Source: Zeugodacus cucurbitae (Eukaryota > Arthropoda > Insecta > Diptera > Tephritidae). Taken from it: a DNA stretch of 64,000 nucleotides. Both the position numbers and the translations under genes were made by a program. Positions 49,761-61,961 of this stretch are shown piece after piece (the stretch's first letter is position 1; every line of letters starts with the position of its first letter). The stretch lies in contig NC_071669.1 in the NCBI RefSeq assembly GCF_028554725.1, positions 25,271,001 to 25,335,000 of the forward strand, in the 5' to 3' direction. The notes under the pieces were generated by a model, which saw nothing but the letters and a program-made list of their open reading frames with translations, did no database searches and had not been told where the DNA came from.

Positions 49761-50639
49761 CTTTAAATTTTACAATTGATTTTTATTTCAACACAATGGC
49801 AATCTTTTTCAACGAATCGAAAACCATTTTTTGTTGTTTTTTTAGTTTTTGTGACTCAATCATTGCCCGCTGTCAGCAGCAGGAAATAGAAATCTCAAGT
49901 GTGATGTTGTAATTGTTGTCAGCCCAAAAGTAAACGCTGGTAATAGTTCGCCTCTAATCTCTAAATTATAGTAGTCGACTTCCTGTGGCTGCATTCATGC
50001 ACTTGTTTGTTTACTTTACGATTGCTCTATGCCTTTATACCGAACCTAAGGATGTGCAGGATATTGTGAATAATGAAGAAATCAATTCATAAAAATTACA
50101 AATCTCTAGTGAATTTCAATGTTTAGAAATGCATTTGTTATATAAATTGTATATATAGAAATTCATATAAGCACATATACATATATATATGCATTCTCCA
50201 ACACACTGTGAAAAGTCTTTGTAGAACCCTCATTTCATTTGTTGAAATAATAATCGTTTGTAAGTAATATTTCCAGCGAAGAAAGGATTCCGAGAGTACC
50301 AAAAATAGTATGTTCATATATTTATTCCATATTTATATATACATGCATATATATATATATATATATATTACATATTAATCAGCCTATTTAGATGTTGATT
50401 GAATCGTTCTATTTGATATTTAAACACCCTCAATTTATCTGAAACAATTATTAACAACTAAGTGTTGGTTCAATTTTGTTTAGACGGTTTAAGCGAATTT
50501 TATGACTAACAGTGATCAAAGATGGAAGAAGAAATAACGAAATTGAGTACTAATTTGAAATAGTTTAATTAAATTAAGACCTTGTGCGTCAATTCGTAAA
50601 TTAAATTAATAATTAATAAATACACATAAATTGACATAT
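49761..50639. other. Non-coding with an AT microsatellite
   Basis: AT-rich spacer. A pure (AT)n run of about 22 bp lies at 50347-50368. Confidence 0.5.
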
Positions 50640-50935
50640 TTAGGCCGTATGTTTTGAAATTCTCATTAACAAATTTTGAAAACTCAGCCGTTGGTACCTA
50701 ATATTCCATGACGTGTCCAAAAACAAAGCTCTTCCCGACTCGAAAAAAATAGTTGTAATAAAAATAAAAAAAATCCTTCGTTCAATAACTAGATAACGTT
50801 TTTTCAAAGACGTGTACACAATTTTAACATAATTATTTTATAACTTTTCGAGAAATCGTGTCCACCAACTTAAAATTTTGAGTTTTGAGATGTACGCGTT
50901 TAAAGTTTTACATTTAAACCGACGTGACCTGTTGT
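50640..50935 (+). repeat. Dispersed repeat, copy 2 (partner at 13120-13410)
   Basis: Shares the two collinear blocks described for the first copy ('cgttggtacct...catgacgtgtc' and 'cgtgtccaccaactt...gttttgag'). Confidence 0.6.
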
Positions 50936-50989
50936 GGAGAATTTCCAAAGGGAATGGAATAAGTTTTCTGAGCTAGGCGATTTTCGTTT

Positions 50990-51310
50990 GTTAAAAGCTC
51001 ATACTTCGTTGCTTGTTCGTGAACTCTGGGCCAAAAGCAATGCTGTCACGATGTCCCAGCCTACATATTCGCCATCACATGACTCCGTGTGACTATTTTC
51101 TATTACAAAAATAAACAACCTTAACTCTGGATGATTATATTTATTTTACATACACCAAGAAACACAGGCGGTGTGTCGTTGATTCGACGAATGTATAATC
51201 GTCCAGGGTTAAAAGGCCGTCGTTTTACAAGCATACAAGAAATCGCTCAAAGACCGAAAGGATATCCCAAGTATTGAGTTCGAGAAGTACATATTTATAC
51301 GATTTGAGGA
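50990..51310 (+). pseudogene. Mariner-like transposase fragment, second family
   Basis: The plus strand reads LLVRELWAKSNAVTMSQPTY with 'SPSHDSV', the degraded equivalent of the mariner block 'PPYSPDLAPCDF'. After a poorly matching stretch come 'RRFTSIQEIAQ' and 'KKSLKDRKDIPSIEFEK', as in the region before the C-terminus. The catalytic Asp of 'SPDLAPCD' is not preserved. It is a relic. Confidence 0.5.
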
Positions 51311-53490
51311 ACAGCGCTGACATAATTGATTGAAATTTTAACTCCAGATAACAGGGTCAAAGATACAGTCGCAACCAAGATCGTATGAACCTCACGCCTC
51401 TAGCTTTATCTTTTTATGATTTGAAATTTATCATACATGTTCAATTAAATTTCGATTCTCCCAGTTTTCGGGAAAGACACAGTGTTGTTTGACAAGTAAA
51501 ACAGGACACATGCATAGTTTGTACCATGCTGGCAAAAAAATTTTTTAGTTTTTTATGCTTTAATTGAAATGTCTAAATATTAATATTTCGCCAGATCTGG
51601 CAACAATTCGAATTGTTATAAAAAATGCTAATTTTGAAGAGCTGTCACACTGGAATAAGTTTACCTTTATCTCTAGTTTGTACCTTCCATTAGACACCAA
51701 AACCACTGTCACTCCCCGAGAAGTAATACTTAATTCTGTGGTTCAAAGACAAATTCACGAGTTGAGAGTAGTTTAAATTTAGTGGATTAAAGGCTCAATG
51801 TTTGCCCTACTATAAAATGTTCCTCTCTTCGAGCCTTAACACAAACCATATACCTTGTGGTAATCCCACTGAGTATAAAAGTGGACATTTTTAGCAAGTT
51901 CAGTTGCGGGTTAATTAGAGAAGGAGTTTTTATAAATATACTAAAAGTGTAAGCCAAACTCTCAGATGATCTTCGAAGTGTTTCAATATTTTAAAGTTTT
52001 ATTCATCGTAAGAGTTATTAACATGTTCACCAAAAAACTCTTTGTAATGCTGCCGAATTGGATTCCTGGAGCTCTGGAGGGCTGTATATCTACTGCGTAG
52101 AATATAGGATTATGTTTTTTGAGAGCTTGCTTGAACAATTAGTTTATCATATTCCTGTATATACATAGGAACTCAGAGACAGCTTTCAATTAAAATTAAT
52201 TACAAAAAATATCGACGAATTACTTTGAGGAACGTATAGTAACTTAATATCCGACACGTTGCAATAATCACATCAAACGCAGTCGACTTCAAATAATCCC
52301 AATAATTTTGGCGTCGTTCCGCTGACCTATTTATGGCAATGGATCGCTGAAACCCCCGAAAAATTAATCAATAATTTCAAAATATGAATTTAGTGGGAAC
52401 AGCTGCAAATACATACATACATACACGTGCAGTGGTGAACGAAAAAAGTGAAGAGTTCGTTAAAAGAAAACTGTCAAATCTTCAATCAAATAAAGCCAAT
52501 TTGCGAGCGGCATCGGAGAATTCAAAAAATTCCAACAAACGGTAATACATCAACGGCACAGCGCCAGCATTAATCCTTCAAATGGCTAGACAAAGACTTA
52601 TATTTATACATAATTTCCCTTAATTTCTTCCGCATTATTTTATTGATGATTCCATTGGAGCGTGCGCGTCTGCCGTTTGAAAGCGCAAAGCAGAATTCCG
52701 CTTTATTTGGTGATCAATAAATTTGGTAAATGTTTGTATGTCTACAAAGCGTACCTGAGTTTTATATGATAAGCAGCAAACTACACGCCGATATTTTTCA
52801 ATTCCCCCACGCTGTTTACATGCGTTGAAGTTTATTTCTGGCATAACGAGCTGCGTTGATTGAACCGAGCCATTTACAAGTAGTTGGCAACACTCGCACA
52901 CCGCGCGCCATTTGAAGCTCCATGTATCTTGGTCTGTATTTATGTTTGTACATTTGTGGTTTTATAGACGACGCACGTGGAGTGGGCAAATGGGGCGCAA
53001 GGTGCTTTTATGGGCCCTCCCAAACAAAAAGTGTGGCCATATACACAGTTATCATCGCTCTGTGAGCCTTGCGTATGTGTGTGTTTACATAGTTCGTGTG
53101 TGTATTTCGAGTGTGGGTCTGCGAGATATCAGCTCGTGCGGTCACAGCAAATTGGATTAAGCTATCAATCAATCAGAAGTGGCTGCATTGTGCCGCATGC
53201 AACAAACAAATATGCAACACACTTCGTGTCTTTCACTGCTCTGTGTTGAATTTTCTATTTCTTATCAAACGCATTTTTTACTCTTGCTGGGGTAGATTAT
53301 CCACTTTGCTTATTCGAAGTAAACGATAGCTCAATAACGGTTTAGTGGCAGTTTGATTACTCTTCGGATGGTCGAATATACAACATTGTCGAGTGAGTTT
53401 TTTTGTTTGAAAGTTCAACATTGATATTTATAGAACGTGAAAATTTTGATGGAGGTTAAACTTTTAGAGAGTTCAATAACCTAAAGGTAG
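51311..53490. other. Non-coding, nothing recognised
   Basis: About 2.2 kb of spacer. CATACATACATACA lies at 52413-52424. The part from 52640 to 53270 is closer to balanced GC, with overlapping short frames and no domain. Confidence 0.45.
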
Positions 53491-54030
53491 TCGAATAGTG
53501 CAAGAACTTACGCTCGACCTTCGCAAGCGACATTACTTCTCTCTATGGGCTCTTGAAAAATTTTCGAGTCAATCTCTGTTCAGCGATGAGGGCCAGTTCT
53601 GGCTCAATGGGTATGAAAACGAGCAGAATTTCGGCAATTGGCACGAAGAGCAACCGGAAGAAATTCAAGAGCTCTCATTTCATCCAGAAAAAGCAAAGGT
53701 TTGGTATGGTTTGTAGGCCGGTGGATCATCGGTCCATATTTCTTCAAAAATGATGTCTTCAAAAAAAATATCACGCCATTCGGTGATCAGATAATTTCAG
53801 GTTTTGGGCCGGTCGATTGACCACCAAGATCGTGTGATATCACACCGTTAGACTTTTAGAGTTACCAGTCGAATTGTTCAAACGAGTCATTACAAATTGG
53901 ACCAAACGGATGCGCAACAACACAACATTTTAAAGAGATAATCTTTAAAAAATAAGTGCTAAAGAATGTTCTTTCGAATGACAATAAATATTATGAATAT
54001 TATTATATATAAATATTATATGGATCACCC
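53491..54030 (+). pseudogene. Mariner transposase fragment with 3' terminal repeat
   Basis: The plus-strand frame gives LDLRKRHYFSLWALEKF, SLFSDEGQFWLNGYENEQNF and EEIQELSFHPEKAKVWYGL. The SDE catalytic motif is kept. Stops and shifts follow, and the region with 'QDGAT' is missing. The right end 'GGATCACCCTTTATA' near 54012-54026 is the inverted form of the repeat at 4349 and 26912, so three copies belong to one family. Confidence 0.85.
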
Positions 54031-55194
54031 TTTATAAACCCCGGCTGAAACATAGACGCGGTAGTGCTTTTAAACTACAAAAGAAGTATTTTTAGAATAC
54101 TATATAGTATACATTATGATTGAATTCGTGTGAATAAATATCTTAAGAATATCTCGAATACCTTATGCTCATCACCAACCTCATCAAAAAATAATAAAAA
54201 ACCAGCTGAGCAATTCAAACCCGATATTCAATCACTGAGAGTGAATACTATTGTCTGCTAATGAGAAAGCTGGATTACAATATTTACACGAACGATGAGT
54301 AGAATATACAATAAACAAAAATCGAGTTTAATATTCTAAAATATAGAAGAAAGACAACAATGTATGCTTAAAAGATAATCTTTTTTCTCTATTAACAACA
54401 AATAAGATCAACCCTTTTCAAATCAAATTAAATATGCAGAAGAGCGATAATCCGTAGGTAAGCACTATTTTGGCATTATCAAGTGAAAGGATCTTGGTAA
54501 AACTTTCTCTTAAGAATGTCAAATGAAGCGCAGCGCAAAGAGTATGTTGTCTTCATTTGTCATGCTGTTGTTGAATGCCAAAAGGATAATGAATGCTTCA
54601 CTGATGGAAAGGATCAAATGACTAGAGTTTTTGTATGAAGTAAGGATGCTCTCATTTATATATCGAAGATAGGCATCACGCACACAGTATGTGACAGTCT
54701 CAAGATAAGCAAGGTTCAGCATGAATAAGCAAGTTGGAATGTCATTTGTTTGCGCTCTAAATTTTGGCAAATAGAGAATCAGATAAGAACTGTATGCGAC
54801 GGCGGGACGAACTAATGATCCATTGGTGTCTCTTTTATTTATGAGTTTGAAGAACGAGATTAAATGATGATGTCAAATGCTTATATCTGTGTCTCAAAGA
54901 ATTTCTCTAATTAAAATTTAGTAACCTTAATAATCAAATCGAATGTTCTTAGTAATCCTCATTCCAATAAGAATCTAAAATTACGACGACAAACAGTTGC
55001 TTCGACCGATCGAGGCTTAATTGGAAGCCGATTAAATTCATAAGGCGCTCCTGTCTATGCCGCTATGGAATATGTAAATTTTTATACAGTCGTGGGCAAT
55101 CTAAATTTTGAATGACAGATGTATGAATAATTTCAGAATTTCTTTATTCATAAGAGCAAGTTACTAATAGCGCTATTTGGAAATATCAGGTCAC
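54031..55194. other. Non-coding, nothing recognised
   Basis: AT-rich spacer with no supportable gene. Confidence 0.5.
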
Positions 55195-55495
55195 TTTCTA
55201 CTTAGTTTTTCCAAAGGAGTGGAGGTCTCCCTCTTCCACGGCTTCCACCGGGGGTACTGCATGGAACACTTTAAAGCTAGACTGTTTTCGTCCATTCGGA
55301 CAACATGACCTAGCCATCGTGGCAGCTGTCTTTTTATTCGCTGAACTATGTCAATGTCGTCGAATACCTCGTACAGCTCATCGTTCCATAGTTTGCGGTA
55401 TTCACCGTTGCCAATGTTCAAAGGACCATACATTTTTGGCAAAAACTTTCTCTCGAAAACTCCTAGTGCCGTCTCATCGGATGTCAACATGTGGG
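55195..55495 (-). pseudogene. Antisense RTE-like LINE 3' fragment
   Basis: The minus-strand frame reads TSDETALGVFERKFLPKMYG, NIGNGEYRKLWNDELYEVFD and RWLGHVVRMDENS, which is the C-terminal portion of the LINE protein. Its start is fused by chance to unrelated upstream codons. Confidence 0.85.
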
Positions 55496-56829
55496 CAATG
55501 TATAGAAGTTCACTCAAGTGAGGAAAGTTTTTGACTCTTTTCCTTACCACATGCCTCAAGCAGCTCACCACTTCCGTTTGGAAGTGAGCAAAAGTGAGAC
55601 ACTTTCCCAATTCTACAATATTTTTTAAGATCGAAAAGGTTGGTATTTTTTAGGAATTATCGTTTGCTTCCTTCTTTTATCATCGATTATTGTCCTTTGG
55701 TAATCTGTGAATATTTGATAAACTTAAATTTAGAAAAAAATAGCAATTAGTTGAAATGATTTTTTATCTATACCGTACCTATTTAATGTCTGCAACTGTA
55801 GATGCAAGCGCAACAACACATGTACGAGGTTAGTCCAATAGGATTTAAGCAGTTTAACTTAATCAGCTTTCAAGTTCGTTGCCACCTTTTGTGATCAGCG
55901 CTGCACAGTCATTGTAGACCTTTTCTACACAAAACCATATAAGTCTCTGTACACACACACCCACTTAGCGAATGGTTTATGCAGCACTTCTCCTACAAGA
56001 AGATCTCACAAAAAATGCTTAGCGAAAGAGAAACGAAAACGCCTTAAGTTCATTTTTATCGCTGACACAAATTCGACTTATTGCATTTGGAAGCTGCTGG
56101 CGGCAACTCTTTTCCTCGCTGCACACTATGGCATAGTGCATCCATTAAAGCGCTTTGAAACAAAGGCCATTTTTTTTAATTACGGCTACTGTTTTACTTG
56201 CCGCTGCGCTGTCGGTTATTGCCTAGCTGAAGCTGCCAAATCTGTAGAACTCTTTTTTTCATTTTCAGAAATTAATGAGATTTTCTCCGCGCTACGCCTC
56301 TGCCCCGCAACCTTACATGCTCTAAGCTTTAAAGCGGCATAGGCGGGTGTGCATTTAATGAGCGCCTAAGTATTCCCGTTTGTGTTGGCATTGAAAGGGG
56401 GGGATTTTCTCGCTCTGTCATTAGTCAAAGCGAGGCTGAAATAAAATATTTATATATTCAACAAAGTGTCAAATTATGATGCACTTTAATTTTTCAATAT
56501 CACATATTTACATGCGTGCAACAATACAAATTTACATATGTGAATATGTGCGCGCTCATAATGTATCTCTTTATTGGATTAAGTTGGTATTAAGGCATTC
56601 AAAAGCTTTGAACGCGCTAATTTTGACAAATCACTTTGAATAATTTATGTTTAATATTTCTACGTCTTATGAGAACATTCTCTATATTAGTTAAAAAGAG
56701 AAAATATCAATATATTACTTTTAATGAACACCGTCCGATCCAATGGATTTTACTGCTTGTTCCCAAACATCAAATGAGAAAGTCTAACTTAGCCTGAAAA
56801 TAAGATGATAGGTACTACTATTTTTACAA
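55496..56829. other. Non-coding, nothing recognised
   Basis: Spacer DNA. 55890-56420 is less AT-rich. One GCGCCTA word (about 56363) of the type clustered in the comm intron occurs here. Confidence 0.4.
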
Positions 56830-57115
56830 GACCCAGGCGGCCTTGAAATCACAAAAGTATCTTAGACTCTCATCGAAGACAGTGAAAGAATACCTTCAGC
56901 TATTAATGGAAACGGTCACGACAACAATTGGTCTCGATTTTCTTGACAATGTCTCCAAAGTTGCACTAATAAAACTTGTTGAACTGAACAACCAAGACCA
57001 CAGGATGGTTCAGAGAGGACATGGTGGTGTGACGGGATTCTAGTCCCGGTGGAGTCACAATAGGCCTCCTAAAGGCCTAAGGGCGGCGTACGACATCCAC
57101 TTTACCTACCTACCT
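56830..57115 (+). mobile_element. Candidate LINE 3' end with a CCTACCTACC tail
   Basis: A short frame ends in 'LDFLDNVSKVALIKLVELNN' and 'MVQRGHGGVTGF', which resembles the extreme C-terminus of jockey/I-type LINE polyproteins. The untranslated part ends in 'TTTACCTACCTACC' (57100-57113), a simple tail usual for LINE 3' ends. The identification is tentative. Confidence 0.4.
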
Positions 57116-57596
57116 TTGCCTTGCGATCGTCGTATTAGAATATGTTAAATAAGATACCTTATTTAGTTCTTATAACATCAAGCGGTTAAACGTTCTCCCC
57201 TTTAAATTAACAGTTCATAAACAAGTTCGTAAAGATATAGAAGTGCGTTAAACTTGTAATACACTTAATTTAAGACGAGGGATGTGATGATGATGTTCAT
57301 TAGAAACCTGCAATGATAATCATACGGACGAGGTGCTTTAACAACTTGATTTTTGCACCTATTTAATTACAAATGAGATCGGTACGACGATAACAAAGAA
57401 AAGTATAAGAAGCTGGAAATAGGCCACATATTTTTCTCTTCAAATAAAGTGCTGGTTCTCATTCGACCTCTTGACCAAAATATACGTCCAAAGCTACACC
57501 CTTTCCCTCGAAAGTCGGTTGTACCTAACCGGTACGGACTCGAATTCTTATCCGACCCAAGACTATCAAATCGGCAGCGTTCCTTAAAATTATTAT
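57116..57596. other. Non-coding, nothing recognised
   Basis: Spacer. 57450-57590 may belong to a repeat 3' UTR ('ggtacggactcgaattc'), but I cannot place it. Confidence 0.35.
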
Positions 57597-57900
57597 GCGT
57601 CTTCTATCGACGAACAAAGACCAAGCTCTACAAGTCCCTCAACATTCCCGTCTTGCTTTATGGTGTAGAAGCATGGACGACGTCCACATACGATGAGACG
57701 ACACTTAGACATAGTTCAACGAATAAAACGACGGTGGCTACGCTGGTTAGGACATGTTGTCCTATTGAATGAAAGCACTCCAGCTTTGAAAGTGTTCGAT
57801 GCAGTGCCCATTGTTGAAAGCCAAGGATAAGAAAGACCACCACTCCGTTGGAAAGATCAGTTGGAGAGCGACGTGGTTCAACATAAAATTTAATTAACCA
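57597..57900 (+). pseudogene. RTE-like LINE 3' fragment, internally deleted
   Basis: The frame gives RRTKTKLYKSLNIPVLLYGV and EAWTTSTYDETTL, then jumps by deletion to the equivalent of 'DIVQRIKRR...RWLGHVV'. It ends near the C-terminus. Confidence 0.85.
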
Positions 57901-59099
57901 AAGCTAGGATATTAAAAGAGGTGTTGGCGAATGTTGGTGAGTAATTTTATTACAATTGTTCTCTTCAACTTTTTCGCTAAAACTAAAAGACTTTAATTGC
58001 ATCAGCACCGTTAATATCCTGTGAACAAACATATTTTTATTGCCTCACATAGAATTTCCCACAGCTCTCCATCGTTTGTTGTCACAGTGGTCATTAAGCG
58101 CAAGAATTTGAGCAGCGCAATTACACGCACTTGTTCCCACCGATAAATTGCAGAACCAAAGCATTTTTGTCTTGCATAATTATTATATTTTCGTTTTTAT
58201 GGTGTGTTTCCAGCAAACAGTTCTCTTTTTGGGCCAACGCGTTCTTTTTTTCTCATAATTTATTTTTTTGTTTTTATTTCTTAAGAAATTGCAGACGCAA
58301 CCGCAGGCTTCCCTGCAAGGCGGCACACAGCGTGACCGGTCCGTGTAGGTAACAAGTGCACTGTCTACAGTAATTGTCTTTTGTTATTTCAACCCTCGCC
58401 AAGTTAGCTCCGATTGCATGCCTCCGCGCTGGAAAACTCAGTTGCACACAAAATATAGTTTTCAAAATTTTCTTTATTTTCTTTCGTTTTTGGAAAAAGT
58501 CATTGCACTACCTTATGCATTTCTGCTTTACTGATCTTCTTATTTGCTTTCTTATGCTTCTCAGCTTGTTTTCATACGTTTTTATCTCTGTTTATTTGGT
58601 TACTCGCTTTTTGTTGTTGTTACTACACTTCTTATCAGCCAACGACATCCTTCGCACAGCGAAATAACCTTTACTTTCAATGCAATCCTCCAGCGCCCTG
58701 AATGCTTTTAGTTGGCTTCTTTTTTAGTGGTGTTTGTATGTTTTGCTTGTTTTTCGATATATGAATTTATGACATCACCGTTACCACTTGAGTCTGTGTC
58801 ATCATAACCATAATTGATCAATTGTGCAAACACTTCGAGCACAATCGATTTGATGTTGGACTCCAAATAGTGTACTAAAGGTCTATTATTAAAATAAATG
58901 TTTGCTTCCATACCTTTTGACTTGTGTCCACATTCATACCTACTGAGTTATTGAAGAGATAAACTTATGGAAATATATATATTAAAGAAGAAGAAAATAA
59001 ATAAGTAAAAATTTTGACGGAGCAGCATTTTGGAGAAATGTGTACAGTTGTTCTAAAACTAATAGGAATAAAGATTACGACGATTTTAACAAGATACTT
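57901..59099. other. Non-coding, nothing recognised
   Basis: Spacer with T-rich stretches at 58140-58300 and 58450-58620. No gene supported. Confidence 0.45.
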
Positions 59100-59535
59100 T
59101 TTTGGTGGGCAATTGAAAAGTAAAGTGCTCTCTCGACGAACAAAAACCAAACTCTACAAGTCTCTTATCATCCCGGTCCTGATCTATGGTGTCAAAGCAT
59201 GGACGATGTCAACATCCGATGAGACGGATTTGGAGCTTTCGAGAGAAAGGTTTTGCCGAAGATTTATGGACATTTGAACATTGGCAATACCGCAGACGAT
59301 GGAACGATGAGCTGTATGAATTATACGACGACATTGACATAGTTCAGCGAATAAAAAGGTATCGGATACGCTGGCTAGGTAATGTTGTCTGAATGGTCGA
59401 AAGCTTTCTACCTTTGAAAGTGTCCGACGCAGTACCCGTTGGTGGAAGCCGAGGAAGAGGAAGACCTCCATTCCATTGGAAAGATTAGGTGGAGAGCGAC
59501 CTGGTTTCGCTTGGTATTTCCAGTTGGTGTGGTTC
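59100..59535 (+). pseudogene. RTE-like LINE 3' fragment
   Basis: Begins 'QLKSKVLSRRTKTKLYKSLI', continues 'IPVLIYGVKAWTMSTSDET', a frameshift, then YRRRWNDELYELYDDIDIVQ and the C-terminal tail. It is 5'-truncated like the others. Confidence 0.85.
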
Positions 59536-61069
59536 GTTGTTTCTTTTCAGTTTAAAGACTATTTTCCAGACGATCGGGAGATCTTCTAGTTCGTGTCATG
59601 GCAGGGAATGTAAACCATTCAGACTTTGATGTGAACTACCCAGGATGGATCAGCTGCATTGTAAATAGATGCTTATATCTCATACAAAATAAATCGCTAT
59701 GCAGATTAGGTGAGAATGTACGACGACAACACAAATCATATTTAACAGACAGGTTGAAAACATAAAACTTGCACACATGAGCGAGTAGTTGAGTAGTTGA
59801 GCAGTTGGAGCAACACAAATATATGTAAATGTTTGTAAGTAGTGCAGCAAACTCCGAAAAAATAATAAATTATTGAGCCGCTGTCAGAAATTCAAAACCT
59901 GTCTCCATATTACTCGTCAAAACAGATTCCGCAGCACTTGGAGCACCGAAGCGCTGAGCGTGAGACGCACAAAGCAATCCGATGATGAATACGGTTGCAA
60001 TGTCATTTGATAGTGTTGTTGGAGAAAAGTGTTGCTGCAAACCAAAATAAAGACGACATGACGACGGAAAAGAAGAAGAACCATTTTGGTCTGTCTGTCA
60101 GGCTCTAAATTGTTTTGTAACGCCAATTATGGGCCACATAATTTGAATCTATTGTAGTGTTTGAAACTATTCTTCCCTTGTGCATGCCACAACAATAAAC
60201 CAGACACACACACATATGTATCTGGAGGTTTCAATACAAACAGAGACATTTCAAAAAAGTTGAAAAGAACACGAATTATGTTTGAGCATAGGATCGTTTT
60301 ATGCTGCCACACGAACATAATGCCAGACAACACAGCATAATGTTCATGTTTTCGGCTGCGTGTGTGCAAAGAAACGGCCTAGTGAAACATTTCCCAGCCA
60401 ACCAACCATCCATCTTTGAAGAAATGTTAGAAGAACAGTCGAAGAATGGAAAGATGTGCCTAGTTGTTGTTTGTTGATGCGTAACCGAGCGTCAAATGAG
60501 CAAGAACAGACAGACACAGTGCGGCCCTAAGCAGATCGATCGTTCTGGGGATGCGGGTATGCACGTCGCACAGCGGAAAGAGCAGTTAAACTGACAGAAA
60601 TCCATTTCCAGAAGAAAATTAGGTCTTTGTTGTAATTTCACCGGCACAAAGTAGTGGAAGAAAAAAAGAAGTAAAGCCATGGCAAAGAGGCACAGCAGAA
60701 CTGGTGAGAAAAGCAGCAGAATTGACGAAGAACAGGTAGCCGGTTTGACGTGCTGAGCGCTCAGCTGAAAGTAATGCAAGCGTTGAGAAAGAGAGGGAGA
60801 GCGTACGAGTGATCTTGTGAGATCTTAGTTTTCCTGTAATCTATTACAATTCACGCTGCAACTCGTAATGAAAAAATAATACTCAAACTGCTGTGAGAGA
60901 CACACGGCTTTGGAGTCTTCGCTGTGCCTACATTTGGTAGATCGCTTGAGAATATACCAGCGTTGCGGAGAGCTGTACTTTAACCAGGGTGAGAGCAAAG
61001 GTAGTATTGAGGAGGTTATCTCTTAACGCTAGTGCGGCGTATCTTATGTCTGAGTAACTGCGCTACGGT
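59536..61069. promoter_or_regulatory. Upstream region of the second comm-family gene
   Basis: From about 59650 no transposon is recognised and the composition becomes less AT-rich toward the gene. GAGAAAGAGAGGGAGAGCG at 60784-60802 is a candidate GAGA-factor site cluster about 270-290 bp before the predicted start. The regulatory role is inferred from position. Confidence 0.4.
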
Positions 61070-61071
61070 CA

Positions 61072-61106
61072 ACAGTTTAAACAGAGATTGCGTTAGCGAC
61101 GGACGT
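61072..61106 (+). promoter_or_regulatory. Core promoter: initiator plus DPE
   Basis: AACAGTTT (61072-61079) matches the initiator core in five of six positions, with A(+1) at 61074. GGACGT occupies 61101-61106, exactly +28 to +33, and is a perfect RGWYVT DPE. There is no TATA box. A second DPE-like AGACGT follows at 61110-61115. The predicted 5' leader is 395 nt. Confidence 0.7.
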
Positions 61107-61305
61107 ACTAGACGTACTGCTAACCGCTTCTAAAACGCGACGAAAAAATAAAAAAGTGTGCTAAAAGTCGTAAAGTGTAGCAACTCACCTCTGCGTCTTA
61201 ACAAAGAAACGCAAATTGAATAAAGCGTGTCAGAGATAAAAAGAAATCGCAAAGTACTGCGGGAGAAAGTTAAAAGAAAACCACACTGATAAAGTATAAT
61301 TACAC

Positions 61306-61323
61306 ATGAGGCACAATTTATAG
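61306..61323 (+). other. Five-codon upstream ORF in the leader
   Basis: ATG AGG CAC AAT TTA TAG lies 145 nt before the main ATG, assuming the leader is unspliced. It could reduce initiation at 61469. The effect is inferred. Confidence 0.4.
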
Positions 61324-61468
61324 ATCGCAAAAAAACATTAAAAAAATAAATAAACAGTCGCTACAAATCATTGCTCTTTGTGCAAAAGCAAAGACACTGC
61401 AAAGTCGGCGACCTAAGTGAAGTGATATCGCACCTTCGTTTCAAGCGTAACGCCGTATAAACGCCAGC

Positions 61469-61961
61469 ATGGAAGGTCTTGCACGTTCATTGAATTTCGA
61501 GCTGTCACACGAACTGCCACCCTTGGACCGGTACGCGCAACAAATACTTGAGAATAGCAAAACCATTATAGTGCCTGCCACGCCTACAGCGCCCACAGTA
61601 AATCTAACCACAACGACGATCAGCACATCCAGTGATTTTTTGCAACGGATCGGCGCGACGCTACTCAATTCGATCAAATTGAAAAAATACATTAAAATCG
61701 ACAGTTCACCGGTTGTGGGCGCATCGCTGGGTGGAGCAGTAGACGATATGGATATGTTCGGCATGCCGCCGCCACCGAATCATGTGTCGATCGATTCGTC
61801 CGGCTTTGACGCCGTCGATGAGCTGCAACGCCAACTGGAGTACGACAAGTTCATGAACGAGGTGTGGATCGGCATTGTGCTCACACTCATACTCACCTCG
61901 ATGGTGTTTTGCGTCTGCTCCTGCTTCCTCTACCATCAGTTCCGCACGTGGAAGCGAAATT
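61469..61961 (+). CDS. Second commissureless-family protein (comm2/comm3-like), coding exon 1 (residues 1-164)
   Basis: The start ATG has A at -3 and G at +4. The product lacks a signal peptide. It has a Thr/Pro-rich stretch (about 35-55), the LQRIG motif (58-62) shared with the first gene, an acidic/Pro-rich linker, and one transmembrane segment from W133 to about 155 (WIGIVLTLILTSMVF), followed by FRTWKRN. The 32 residues from WIG to the splice site align without gaps to the first gene (WIG, SC, Y, FR.WK identical). The donor T|GTAAGT (61961/61962) falls at the same residue and phase 1, strong evidence for common descent. Exon 2, expected to carry the PY and sorting motifs, is not in the window. 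Which Drosophila paralogue it matches cannot be settled here. Expected role: regulation of Robo trafficking. Confidence 0.85.
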
